Below are positions 1-7,358 of a stretch of DNA of 64,000 bases, one piece after another. This stretch comes from Barnesiella merdipullorum. Its GTDB lineage: Bacteria > Bacteroidota > Bacteroidia > Bacteroidales > Barnesiellaceae. The DNA lies in NCBI GenBank assembly GCA_019116365.1, contig DXBT01000033.1, positions 54,510 to 118,509 of the forward strand, read 5' to 3'. The translations under genes were made by a program, and so were the position numbers. Position 1 is the first letter of the stretch. The number at the start of each line of letters is the position of its first letter. Under the pieces are notes generated by a model, which saw only the letters and a list, made by a program, of their open reading frames with translations, did no database searches and had not been told where the DNA came from.

Positions 1-2398
1 CGTCGTTGCCCGAGCTATCCTCTTCTTCTTCGTCCATGTTGGGGTCGGGCGGCATGTTGGGCTGTTGCAAGGGCTGTTGTGCCTTTTTGTCGCTGGAGCC
101 TTTATCTTTCTTTTTGAACGTGTCGTTGTTGAAGGTGTAGGAGAACGAGGTACCGGTGCTCGAGAGTCGTCCCAGACCCTTGCCTACGGTCCAGCGGGGT
201 TTGTTCACCCGCACGGGGTTGCCATAGCGGTCGAGCTGGTAGGTATAGGTATCCCAGGTGGCACTCATCTGCAGGTTGAAACTCTTGGTGAGCTTGATAA
301 GAATCGAGGTGTTCAGGTTGCTCCACTTCATCGAGTCGGCAGCCATGTTGTAGCTCATGTTGGCCGAGAGGTTTTCGATGAGCGAGATTTTGCGCACACC
401 GGTCGAGTCGCGGTCCGACTTGACCTTCATCTCCAGGTTGTTCGATACGGCAAACGATACCGTTCCCTGCTTGCCTTGCGACACGGTGCCATATACCCCG
501 TTTGAGAAGGGTGAGTATTTGGTGGTTACCGTTTCGCCCTGGGCATTGACATAGGAGTAGGAGTCCCAGAAACCATATCGCGGAGCACTGAAGTCGGGGG
601 CTGCACTGAACGATACCGAGGGGGTGAAGATGTGGCGGATGGCCTGCACCTTGTCGCCGAAAATTTTCCACGGGGTGTAGAAACCATAGAGTTTGGTATC
701 GGCACTCAGCGAACCATAGTAGTTATAGACGTTGTAGAATCCATAAACGGTATCTTGCACGACGCGTGCCTGTTGGGTGTCCCACGACTGCATCACCTTG
801 TTGGAGTACATGCGGTCGGTAAAGTTGAAGCTGGCGGTGAGGTTGAGGTACTTGAGCACGTTGAACGTGGCCGAGATGGGTATGTTGTGGTACATGCCGT
901 TGCGCCAGTCTTTGATGAGGTTCGACTTGAGTATCTGGTCTTGTTTGGTGAGAATCGAGTTTTGGAATCGTCCGCTGTACGACATCTGTATCCTTTCGTA
1001 CCAACGCTCGTTGCCCACTACCGTTTTGCGCTTGAAGGGGTAAATCTGTCCCATCGAGATGGTGAGGTTGGGGAACGAGACATTTAGCGTAGAGTCTTGG
1101 GTACGCTGAGTCACATTGGCCGTGGCCGAGAAACTCCACGGCGAGTTGGGAATACGATAGGTCATGTTGACCGTCGAACTCTTGGTATTCTCGGTAAAGC
1201 TGTTGGCGTTGTAATAGCTGTTCAGGTCGTTTCGGGTGTAACCACTGGTGGTGTAGTTCACACTGGCCGAGAGCGACATGTTGGGGTTGTTTTTGGTATC
1301 TTGGGTGTGGGTCCAGGCAATTTTGAAGTTCTTCATCTTGGAGTAGTCGGGCAATCCCTTGTCGCCTGTGATGGTGGTGATGAAGCTCAAATCGACGTTA
1401 CCCGAGTATTTGTATCGTTTGATATAGGCCGACTTGGCATTGACTCCCCACGATCCTTTGGTGTAGATTTCGCCGGTGAGGGCCAAATCGACATAGTCGT
1501 TGATGGCAAAGTAGTAACCGCCGTCGCGCAGGTAGTAGCCGCGCGCCAACTCGTCGCCGAAGGTGGGCATGATGATACCCGACGAATATTTCTCGGTGAA
1601 AGGGAAGAATCCGAAGGGAATGGCCAGGGGCAATGGCACGTCGGCCAGCACCATGTAGGCGGGACCTGTGACAATGTTTTTCTTGGGACGCACCTTGGCC
1701 TGGGTCAGTTGCAGGTAGAAGTGGGGATGCTCGTGATTGTCGCAGGTGGTGTATTTGCCGTCCTTCATGTAGAACTCGTCGTTGTCCATCTTCTTGGTCT
1801 TTCCGCCGGTGAGGTATCCCTCGCCCTGTTGGGTCACGATGTTGGTGATATATCCCTTCTTGGTCTTGAAGTTGTAGTTCATGGTCTCCGACTCGTACTC
1901 GCCGCTCTTATCCTTGAATACCGGGCGACCCACGATGTCGCCTACCGAGTCGGGACGGCCCACGGCATAGACTAGACTGCTGTCCATGTTCATCTCTATC
2001 TGGTCGGCGTTCAGCTCCATGCCGTCGAACTGTACCACGCCTTTGCCATACATATAGACCTCGTTGCCGTTGGTAAAGACAATCGAGTCGTTGGCCTTGT
2101 AGTCAACGACCGAGGTGAGTCCCGCCTTTTTCTTTTTTGGGGGCACCGAGTCGGCTACCAGAGAATCGGTAGCGAGCGAGTCGGTTGCCAGTGAGTCGAT
2201 GGAGATGCTGTCGGGGAGTGGCGGCAGGACGAGACGATTGTCTGCGGTGCTGTCGCTGCCTGCTGTCGTATCGGACGATAAAGACTGGTTATAACCCGAA
2301 TACCTGTCTTGTGCAATGAGCGACACAAACAGGGAAGAGAATAGAAGCGATAGAAGTATGGCGTATTTCTTGCTCTCTTTTGGCATCGGGCTGTCCAT
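1..2398 (-). CDS. lptD: LPS-assembly outer membrane protein LptD (partial, C-terminus beyond window)
   Basis: About 799 residues are present; the gene runs off the left edge with no stop, so the C-terminus is missing. LptD forms the outer-membrane beta-barrel that inserts LPS into the outer leaflet. The N-terminus has a hydrophobic signal segment (about residues 10-28, ending in SLFVSLIAQ). A Ser/Asp/Leu-rich linker with repeated DSLATDSL units follows. Next comes an OstA-like beta-taco region (about 90-190, with phrases such as GKGVVQFDGMELNADQIEMN), and then long alternating aromatic/polar strands typical of an outer-membrane barrel. The start ATG at 2398 sits 14 bases below a TATTTTTG -7 element. 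The recognisable Bacteroidota form is around 900 residues, so roughly 100 are off the window. Identification rests on domain order and is fairly secure. Confidence 0.85.
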   Translation of the reverse strand, partial: MDSPMPKESKKYAILLSLLFSSLFVSLIAQDRYSGYNQSLSSDTTAGSDSTADNRLVLPPLPDSISIDSLATDSLATDSLVADSVPPKKKKAGLTSVVDYKANDSIVFTNGNEVYMYGKGVVQFDGMELNADQIEMNMDSSLVYAVGRPDSVGDIVGRPVFKDKSGEYESETMNYNFKTKKGYITNIVTQQGEGYLTGGKTKKMDNDEFYMKDGKYTTCDNHEHPHFYLQLTQAKVRPKKNIVTGPAYMVLADVPLPLAIPFGFFPFTEKYSSGIIMPTFGDELARGYYLRDGGYYFAINDYVDLALTGEIYTKGSWGVNAKSAYIKRYKYSGNVDLSFITTITGDKGLPDYSKMKNFKIAWTHTQDTKNNPNMSLSASVNYTTSGYTRNDLNSYYNANSFTENTKSSTVNMTYRIPNSPWSFSATANVTQRTQDSTLNVSFPNLTISMGQIYPFKRKTVVGNERWYERIQMSYSGRFQNSILTKQDQILKSNLIKDWRNGMYHNIPISATFNVLKYLNLTASFNFTDRMYSNKVMQSWDTQQARVVQDTVYGFYNVYNYYGSLSADTKLYGFYTPWKIFGDKVQAIRHIFTPSVSFSAAPDFSAPRYGFWDSYSYVNAQGETVTTKYSPFSNGVYGTVSQGKQGTVSFAVSNNLEMKVKSDRDSTGVRKISLIENLSANMSYNMAADSMKWSNLNTSILIKLTKSFNLQMSATWDTYTYQLDRYGNPVRVNKPRWTVGKGLGRLSSTGTSFSYTFNNDTFKKKDKGSSDKKAQQPLQQPNMPPDPNMDEEEEDSSGND

Positions 2399-2412
2399 CT
2401 GTAATCAACGTG

Positions 2413-2420
2413 CAAAAATA
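2413..2420 (-). promoter_or_regulatory. -7 promoter element for lptD
   Basis: Reads TATTTTTG on the minus strand, matching the Bacteroidota -7 consensus TAnnTTTG, just upstream of the lptD start. No clear -33 element was seen. Confidence 0.4.
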
Positions 2421-2515
2421 CACATTTTCTATGACTTATCGGCTTTTGGACTTTATTTAATATATTTTATTCTATATTGTGGAGGGACCGTAGCAAGGCC
2501 TTAACTCCTTGCTGG

Positions 2516-3052
2516 TTAGAGAAAGAGTGCAGCCAGTTCTTCGAATCGACGCAGCGAATCCTCGCCATATCGGGCTACGCTTTTACGCACTTTGTCGAGG
2601 GGCTTTTCCCGGTCGGGATTCGATTTGGAGTAGAACTTGTCGGCAAAGCAGACGAGTTTCTCTTCGAGGCTCACCGGACACATGTCGCGGTGGGGCAGGG
2701 GCAGGTTTTGGGCTATGATGTCGGCGACGGTAAGTCCCGTGCCGGTGTGACGTTCGCACACAAGAGCGTGACGGGGGTAGCCGTCGGCCCGCATCAGCTC
2801 GGCTCCCAATACACCGTGACAGATGTAGGGCTGGTCGCCCATGCAATAGATTTCGGGGGCGTGGGTGAGAAATACCCCGATGTCGTGAAGCATGGCGGCT
2901 TCGTAAACAAAATCTTTGTCGATGGCGAGCTCGGGGTGTGCCTGGGCCAGTTGCAGAGCTTTGTCGGCCACCAGTTTGCTGTGCGACCACACGCTGTGAT
3001 AGAGGGGGGTGCCGGGTTGGTAGTATTTGTTGAAAACAGTTTGGATATCCAT
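2516..3052 (-). CDS. HD-domain (HDIG-type) phosphohydrolase
   Basis: A 178-residue cytosolic protein. The HD superfamily signature is visible: a conserved His near residue 24 (VWSHSKLV), the metal-binding HD pair in AMLHDIGVFL (about residues 53-62), and downstream His residues in YICHGVLGAE and CERHTGTG that would complete the metal site. HD proteins hydrolyse phosphoester bonds of nucleotides, but nothing here shows the substrate. The reading frame extends upstream to 3310. I chose the ATG at 3052 because the extra N-terminal part is Arg/His-rich, overlaps the 3' end of ilvE, and has no HD-family character. The gene lies between lptD and ilvE, all on the minus strand. Confidence 0.8.
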   Translation of the reverse strand: MDIQTVFNKYYQPGTPLYHSVWSHSKLVADKALQLAQAHPELAIDKDFVYEAAMLHDIGVFLTHAPEIYCMGDQPYICHGVLGAELMRADGYPRHALVCERHTGTGLTVADIIAQNLPLPHRDMCPVSLEEKLVCFADKFYSKSNPDREKPLDKVRKSVARYGEDSLRRFEELAALFL

Positions 3053-3070
3053 GATGGTGATGTGGGACGA

Positions 3071-3106
3071 TAAAACAGCAGCCCGAAGCGTATGCCTTCG
3101 GGCTGC
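3071..3106 (-). terminator. Intrinsic terminator of ilvE
   Basis: A perfect 11-bp stem (GCAGCCCGAAG at 3078-3088 with its complement at 3096-3106) with a 7-base loop, followed on the minus strand by TGTTTTAT. It ends the ilvE transcript just before the HD gene. Confidence 0.8.
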
Positions 3107-3126
3107 CTGAATATGGTTTTTGGTAA

Positions 3127-4146
3127 TTACTCTACGATGGTCACCCAATTGTGGGTATCGGGCTCGTCGCCATATTGTATGGCACGCAGCTTGTGATACA
3201 GTTTCTCGCAAATGGGGCCGGGTTTGCCGTCTTTGGAGAATACATACGACTTGTTCTCGTCGAGATCGTCGATGCGGGCGATAGGGCTGATAACAGCGGC
3301 TGTTCCGCAAGCACCGGCTTCGTCGAACGTGGCGAGCTCTTCCTCGGGAACCTGACGAACCTCGACGGTCATGCCCAGGTCTTCGGCCAGTTGCATGAGG
3401 CTTTTGTTGGTAATCGAGGGGAGAATCGAGGTCGATTTAGGCGTGATGTAGCTGTTGCCACGGATACCGAAGAAGTTGGCCGGGCCGCACTCGTCGATAT
3501 ATTTCTTCTCTTTGGCGTCGAGGTAAAGCACTGCCGAGTAGCCCATGGCGTGGGCTTTCTCGCCCGATACCAGACTGGCGGCATAGTTGCCTCCCACTTT
3601 GTAGCGTCCCGTGCCGAGCGGTGCGGCGCGGTCGTATTGGCGCAGGATAACCATGGGGGTGGGCTTGAATCCCTCTTTGAAGTAGGGGCCTACCGGCGAA
3701 ACGAAAACGATGAAGAGGTACTCTTTGGCCGGTTTTACACCTACCTGGGCCGAAGTGCCTATGAGCAACGGGCGAATATAGAGCGAGGCTCCACTTTCGT
3801 AGGGGGGCACAAAGCGCTCGTTTTTCTTAACCACCGTGAGAATGGCTTCGTTGAACTTCTCGGTGGGCAGCTCGGGCATCATGATACCCCGGCACGAACT
3901 TTGCAAGCGGGCGGCGTTCTCGTCCATGCGGAAGATGCGAATCTTACCGTCCTTGCCCCGGAAGGCTTTCATACCCTCGAATGCCTCTTGCCCGTAGTGC
4001 AGGCAGGTGGCAGCCATGTGTATTTCGAATGTTTGAGAACTGGTAACTGTGATGTCGCCCCATTTCCCGTCTTTGTAGGTGCATCGTACGTTGTAGTCGG
4101 TGGGCATATAGCCGAATGACAGGTTTGACCAATCGATACTTTCCAT
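3127..4146 (-). CDS. ilvE: Branched-chain amino acid aminotransferase
   Basis: A 339-residue PLP-dependent class IV aminotransferase. It transfers the amino group between glutamate and the keto acids of leucine, isoleucine and valine. The N-terminus carries the FGYMPTDYN segment typical of the IlvE group II (eukaryote-like, about 340-360 residue) form. YGQEAFEGMKAFR lies near residue 52, and the PLP lysine is expected in GTGRYKVGGNYAAS (about residues 177-190). Downstream, ECGPANFFG and GACGTAAVISP, which bind the cofactor phosphate, are both present. Length and motifs are complete, so it should be functional. It is monocistronic: a double promoter lies upstream and a strong terminator follows. 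Confidence 0.95.
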   Translation of the reverse strand: MESIDWSNLSFGYMPTDYNVRCTYKDGKWGDITVTSSQTFEIHMAATCLHYGQEAFEGMKAFRGKDGKIRIFRMDENAARLQSSCRGIMMPELPTEKFNEAILTVVKKNERFVPPYESGASLYIRPLLIGTSAQVGVKPAKEYLFIVFVSPVGPYFKEGFKPTPMVILRQYDRAAPLGTGRYKVGGNYAASLVSGEKAHAMGYSAVLYLDAKEKKYIDECGPANFFGIRGNSYITPKSTSILPSITNKSLMQLAEDLGMTVEVRQVPEEELATFDEAGACGTAAVISPIARIDDLDENKSYVFSKDGKPGPICEKLYHKLRAIQYGDEPDTHNWVTIVE

Positions 4147-4180
4147 AGTTTCGTTGTTTTTGTGTTTGACTTTATAGGTA

Positions 4181-4261
4181 CAAAGATAGTAAAAGGTACA
4201 GGTAAAAAGCCAAGCTGAGCTGAGTTTTTTACTGAACTCGCCTTCTGTTCCTACAAAGATA
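4181..4261 (-). promoter_or_regulatory. Two tandem -7 promoter elements upstream of ilvE
   Basis: TATCTTTG occurs twice on the minus strand, at 4181-4188 and 4254-4261, 73 bases apart. Both match TAnnTTTG. The pyrimidine-rich stretch before each (CCTTTTAC, GCTTTTATCG) resembles the dispersed promoter module found before rsmD, the SGNH operon, galE and the C10 peptidase gene in this window. Confidence 0.55.
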
Positions 4262-4417
4262 GCGATAAAAGCCGAAAATCGAAACTTGAGCCCTATTAGT
4301 TTGGGCTAAATTTCAGCTTCTTGTAAAGGTCGGTTTGATGTTTTTTGCGGTTGGGGTGGCTGAAGTGATATGAGTCGGTGCGGGCGGCTGTCGCAGCCAG
4401 GTCGTGTCGCCGATGGA

Positions 4418-4753
4418 CTACAAGGCCACTTTCTGGGTTTTGCCTTCGATTTTGACGAGGTAGATACCACGGGTGCCGATTTTCAACTCCGAGATGCCCG
4501 GGTTGAGTGTGCGCTCGGTAACGATTTGTCCCAGAATGGTATAGACCGTGACTTGTACTCGCCGAGGGGTGCGGATGTAGATATTCCCGTCTTTGCTCGA
4601 GACTTCGATCTCATTGTCGCGGACGTTGTCGTCTGTGCGGTCTCCTTCACTGAGAGACCACGCCGTCCTCTCTGTCAAGGCTTGTGCCGAAGCTTGCAGA
4701 GCAGCACCGCAACCGAGTGCCAATGCCAATAGAATAGCGTATAGATGTTTCAT
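4418..4753 (-). CDS. Small secreted protein with a T9SS-like C-terminal domain
   Basis: A 111-residue protein: signal peptide (residues 1-24, ending ALQASAQA), a short acidic linker, and then a domain of about 60 residues. That domain resembles the type A sorting domain of the type 9 secretion system: VTVYTILGQIVTE, a central ISELKIGTRGIYLV and a final KIEGKTQKVAL. It is unusual because almost nothing precedes the sorting-type domain, so there is no obvious cargo. It could be a decayed remnant of a larger secreted protein, or a stand-alone small beta protein. The frame continues upstream, but the ATG at 4753 followed by a good signal peptide is the natural start. A weakly TA-rich region precedes it. 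Confidence 0.65.
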   Translation of the reverse strand: MKHLYAILLALALGCGAALQASAQALTERTAWSLSEGDRTDDNVRDNEIEVSSKDGNIYIRTPRRVQVTVYTILGQIVTERTLNPGISELKIGTRGIYLVKIEGKTQKVAL

Positions 4754-4836
4754 GACGACAACAATATCTTTTGCAAAGATAACCTTTTTTTGGTTTATTG
4801 TTGCAGGATAGGCCGTTAAATGTAACGCTTTTGGCG

Positions 4837-5148
4837 CTAAAATTTGTAGGTGCGCTTGGGATTTTTGGGGAACCACCCTTTTTGTACCCGTTTTTCTTGG
4901 TCGAACAGCTCCTTGATGGTCCAGAACGAAGAGAAGCCAAACACGCCGGCCAGTGCCGACAGGGTGACGCTCTCGACCCACAGCGACACCACGATGCCTG
5001 CCAGCCCGAGCAGCAGGAATATCCACCAGCAGCGGGTGCCCCAATAGTATTCGGCCTTTACTACAATCGGGTGAAACAGCCCGATGATGAGGAAGGTGCA
5101 GACTCCTATCACAAGTCCTTGCAGGTGGTTGTCGAGTATAAAATCCAT
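4837..5148 (-). CDS. DUF4491 family inner-membrane protein
   Basis: A 103-residue protein with three hydrophobic segments (about residues 10-30, 40-58 and 62-80) and a basic C-terminal tail (WFPKNPKRTYKF). Length, the start MDFILDNHLQGLVIG and the topology fit the DUF4491 family seen in Bacteroidales. No catalytic motif is visible and the function is unknown. It sits alone between the small secreted protein and the flavin reductase-rubredoxin gene on the same strand. Confidence 0.7.
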   Translation of the reverse strand: MDFILDNHLQGLVIGVCTFLIIGLFHPIVVKAEYYWGTRCWWIFLLLGLAGIVVSLWVESVTLSALAGVFGFSSFWTIKELFDQEKRVQKGWFPKNPKRTYKF

Positions 5149-5250
5149 AGCGATGTGGTAAAAAAACTGGTTGTCGATTTCTGCTCCGCTTCGGGAGTCC
5201 CGAGCGACGTGCCGGGATGTCCCTGATGCGCGGGATGCAAAAATAGAAAT

Positions 5251-5281
5251 TCCCGTCGAAAGTAAAAACTCTCGAACGGGA
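5251..5281 (-). terminator. Terminator after the flavin reductase-rubredoxin gene
   Basis: Inverted repeat TCCCGTCGA (5251-5259) with TCGAACGGGA (5272-5281), one bulged base. On the minus strand it is followed by a T-rich run (AATTTCTATTTTTG). It is placed 19 bases beyond the stop codon. Confidence 0.6.
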
Positions 5282-5299
5282 TCTTAGTTCGTTCAAAAC

Positions 5300-5956
5300 T
5301 TATATTTCTTTGAAACAGCTTGCCGGTGCCTGGCATACGGGGCACTTGAAATCGTCGGGCAACTCGCCTTCGTGTATGTAGCCACACACCTCGCATACGT
5401 AGCGCTTGGTGCTGGCTTGTGAGTCGGGTGCTTGCTCCTTGGCGGGCTTTGTCTCTTCCTCGGCCACATAGGTGGGAGCGTTTTTAGGCGCTTTGCCTTT
5501 GACCACCTGGTGGTAGTAGGCATAGGTCATGGGGGTCCCGTCGTCGGGCAGGGTGTCGATGACACGGGCAAAGAGCACGTCGTGAGTCTCGTTGTCGGCC
5601 ATGCTCAGCAGTTCGCACACGATGTGTCCGGCAAACTTCCCTTGGAGGATAGGGGTGTCGTGCAGCCAGGTATGGTTGCGCCCCTCGTATTTGTTGCGGT
5701 CGCGTCCGCACTGGAACCCGAAGGTAGTGATGAGGCTCGTGTCGCTCTCTTCGGCCAGAATGGCCAGGTTGAAGCGGCGGTGCTGCACAATGACATCGTG
5801 GGTATAGTTGTTCTTGTTCATCGAGATAGCGATGATGGGATTTTCGCTGGTCACCTGGAAACAGGTGTTGATGATACAGCCCGTAGGCCGGCCGTTGTCG
5901 TTGGTCCCTACCACATAGAGGCCATAGGTGATTTGTCGTAAGGCGGTTATATCCAT
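5300..5956 (-). CDS. Flavin reductase-rubredoxin fusion protein
   Basis: A 218-residue fusion. Residues 1-150 form a flavin-reductase-like FMN-binding split barrel (start MDITALRQITYGLYVV, with GCIINTCFQVTSENP and an SMNKNNYTHD loop). An acidic/Lys linker (EEETKPAKEQ) leads to a C-terminal rubredoxin of about 50 residues with both iron-binding pairs, CEVCGYIHEG and CPVCQAPASC. The predicted activity is electron transfer from NAD(P)H through flavin to the Fe(SCys)4 centre. A natural acceptor is the rubrerythrin encoded just upstream on the same strand, which reduces peroxide in anaerobes. That partnership is inferred from position. A hairpin lies between the two genes, so they may be transcribed separately. 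Confidence 0.85.
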   Translation of the reverse strand: MDITALRQITYGLYVVGTNDNGRPTGCIINTCFQVTSENPIIAISMNKNNYTHDVIVQHRRFNLAILAEESDTSLITTFGFQCGRDRNKYEGRNHTWLHDTPILQGKFAGHIVCELLSMADNETHDVLFARVIDTLPDDGTPMTYAYYHQVVKGKAPKNAPTYVAEEETKPAKEQAPDSQASTKRYVCEVCGYIHEGELPDDFKCPVCQAPASCFKEI

Positions 5957-5981
5957 GGAACGTGTTGTTGAGCTAAACAGA

Positions 5982-6010
5982 ATCGGCCTGCCCCCACAGA
6001 GCAGGCCGAT
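5982..6010 (-). terminator. Hairpin after rubrerythrin
   Basis: A perfect 10-bp stem, ATCGGCCTGC (5982-5991) with GCAGGCCGAT (6001-6010), and a 9-base loop. The following bases on the minus strand are only moderately T-rich (TCTGTTTAG), so it may be a leaky terminator between rubrerythrin and the flavin reductase-rubredoxin gene. Confidence 0.55.
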
Positions 6011-6041
6011 GGAAGTCTAAAAGATTTACACTGAATTAAAA

Positions 6042-6617
6042 TTAGTAGTTGTTCTTTTTGCGCTCGAAGTAGGCACGCGGGTGAGCACAGGCGGGGCAGG
6101 CTTCGGGAGCCGTCTTGCCGCGATACACATATCCGCAGTTGCGGCATTGCCATTCGATCTCCTCACTGTCGGAGAATACAGTGCCGTTCTCTACGTTGGC
6201 CAGCAGTTTGCGGTAGCGTTTCTCGTGCTCGGCCTCAACCTTGGCTACGTTGCGGAAGGTAAGGGCTACGGCAGGGAATCCCTCTTGCTCGGCCACATCG
6301 GCAAAGTGGGGATAGAGATCGACCCACTCTTCGTTTTCACCCTCGGCAGCAGCCTTCAGATTCTCGGCTGTGGTACCGATGACGCCGGCCGGGAAGGCTG
6401 CGGTAATCTCGACCATGCCTCCTTCGAGATATTTGAAGAATTTCTTGGCGTGCTCTTTCTCTTGCTCGGCTGTCTCCATGAAGATGGCGCTTATCTGTTC
6501 GAAACCCTCTTTCTTGGCTACGCTGGCAAAGAAGGTATAACGGGTACGGGCTTGTGATTCACCGGCGAAAGATTTCAACAGATTCTGTTCGGTTTGGGTT
6601 CCTTTGATACTTTTCAT
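6042..6617 (-). CDS. rbr: Rubrerythrin (peroxide-reducing diiron protein)
   Basis: A 191-residue protein of the standard rubrerythrin length. The N-terminal four-helix bundle carries the diiron ligands: Glu in FAGESQARTRY (about residue 20), EQEKEHAKKFF, and a later KVEAEHEKRYR. The C-terminal rubredoxin-like domain (about 150-191) has CRNCGYVYRG and CPACAHPRAYF, giving the four Cys ligands. Rubrerythrin reduces hydrogen peroxide to water in the cytoplasm and is a core oxidative-stress protein of anaerobes. The start at 6617 is unambiguous. TATATTTG on the minus strand (6657-6664) is a likely -7 element. Confidence 0.95.
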   Translation of the reverse strand: MKSIKGTQTEQNLLKSFAGESQARTRYTFFASVAKKEGFEQISAIFMETAEQEKEHAKKFFKYLEGGMVEITAAFPAGVIGTTAENLKAAAEGENEEWVDLYPHFADVAEQEGFPAVALTFRNVAKVEAEHEKRYRKLLANVENGTVFSDSEEIEWQCRNCGYVYRGKTAPEACPACAHPRAYFERKKNNY

Positions 6618-6962
6618 GACGTTTCGTTTTTATTGTTGTGTTTGTTATTTCTGATGCAAATATAATTGGAATAATTCTAAAACTAAAATTATTATTGAAT
6701 AAAATGACCGGGTTTAAGAATTTTTCATAATTATAGGTAAAGATAGATTCTTTTTTGAAAGAAACAAATAGTTGTGTATCAAAATGTAATTTGAGTTTGA
6801 AAGTGGTTTGAGATTGGAATTTATGGAGAGAGTACAAATTGATTTTACAACCTCCTTATACTGTTTTGTCTCTTTTCTTTTATATTTTTGTGGGAAATAA
6901 ATGCAGCCTCATTCGGGGAGATATTTTTGAAGATGTGTTTCTTTGAATAAAAGAGCTATACC
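6618..6962. other. AT-rich intergenic region between rbr and the IbrA/IbrB-type cassette
   Basis: 345 bases without a convincing gene, noticeably AT-rich. It holds the probable rbr -7 element (6657-6664, minus strand) and presumably the promoter of the plus-strand cassette. TATATTTTTG near 6880-6889 is a -7-like match. No stable hairpin or repeat was found. Confidence 0.5.
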
Positions 6963-7358
6963 ATGATAATCGAAAAAATACAGGGAACCGAACCTCGGCT
7001 CTATACGCTTGTTGCTCCACTGACGATGAGTATTCCCATCATTCGTCAGAACAACAATTACCCGTTCAAGACTTCGCGCAAACATGTGTGGTTTGTGGCT
7101 TCAGACGGGAATGGGGTCGAAGGGTTCATGCCAGTCGAGCGTCGTATGGCCGGGGCATTTATCGACAATTATTATGCGTCGGGCGATTCGCCCGAGTTGT
7201 TGACGGCTTTGGTCAACGCGGCTATTGATGAGTTTGCATCAAAGTATCCGCTCTATGCGATGGCTCACATTCGGCATGAAGAGGCGTTTGTGTCCTGTGG
7301 ATTTACCGAGGTGAAACGTTGGAAGTTGTATGTCAAAATGAAGTATGTAGGGAGATGA
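6963..7358 (+). CDS. GNAT-like N-acetyltransferase-related protein, first gene of IbrA/IbrB-type cassette
   Basis: A 131-residue protein. The secondary-structure pattern and C-terminal phrase EEAFVSCGFTEVKRWKLYVKM match the end of a GNAT fold, in which a GF turn precedes the last strands. The central HVWFVASDGNGVEGFMPVERR fits the beta-hairpin of the fold. The usual Q/R-x-x-G-x-G/A acetyl-CoA loop is not clearly visible, so catalysis is uncertain. The stop codon overlaps the start of the next gene (ATGA at 7355-7358), which points to translational coupling with the PAPS-reductase-like gene. Substrate unknown. It may modify, or act as an accessory to, the two following proteins. Confidence 0.6.
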   Translation: MIIEKIQGTEPRLYTLVAPLTMSIPIIRQNNNYPFKTSRKHVWFVASDGNGVEGFMPVERRMAGAFIDNYYASGDSPELLTALVNAAIDEFASKYPLYAMAHIRHEEAFVSCGFTEVKRWKLYVKMKYVGR

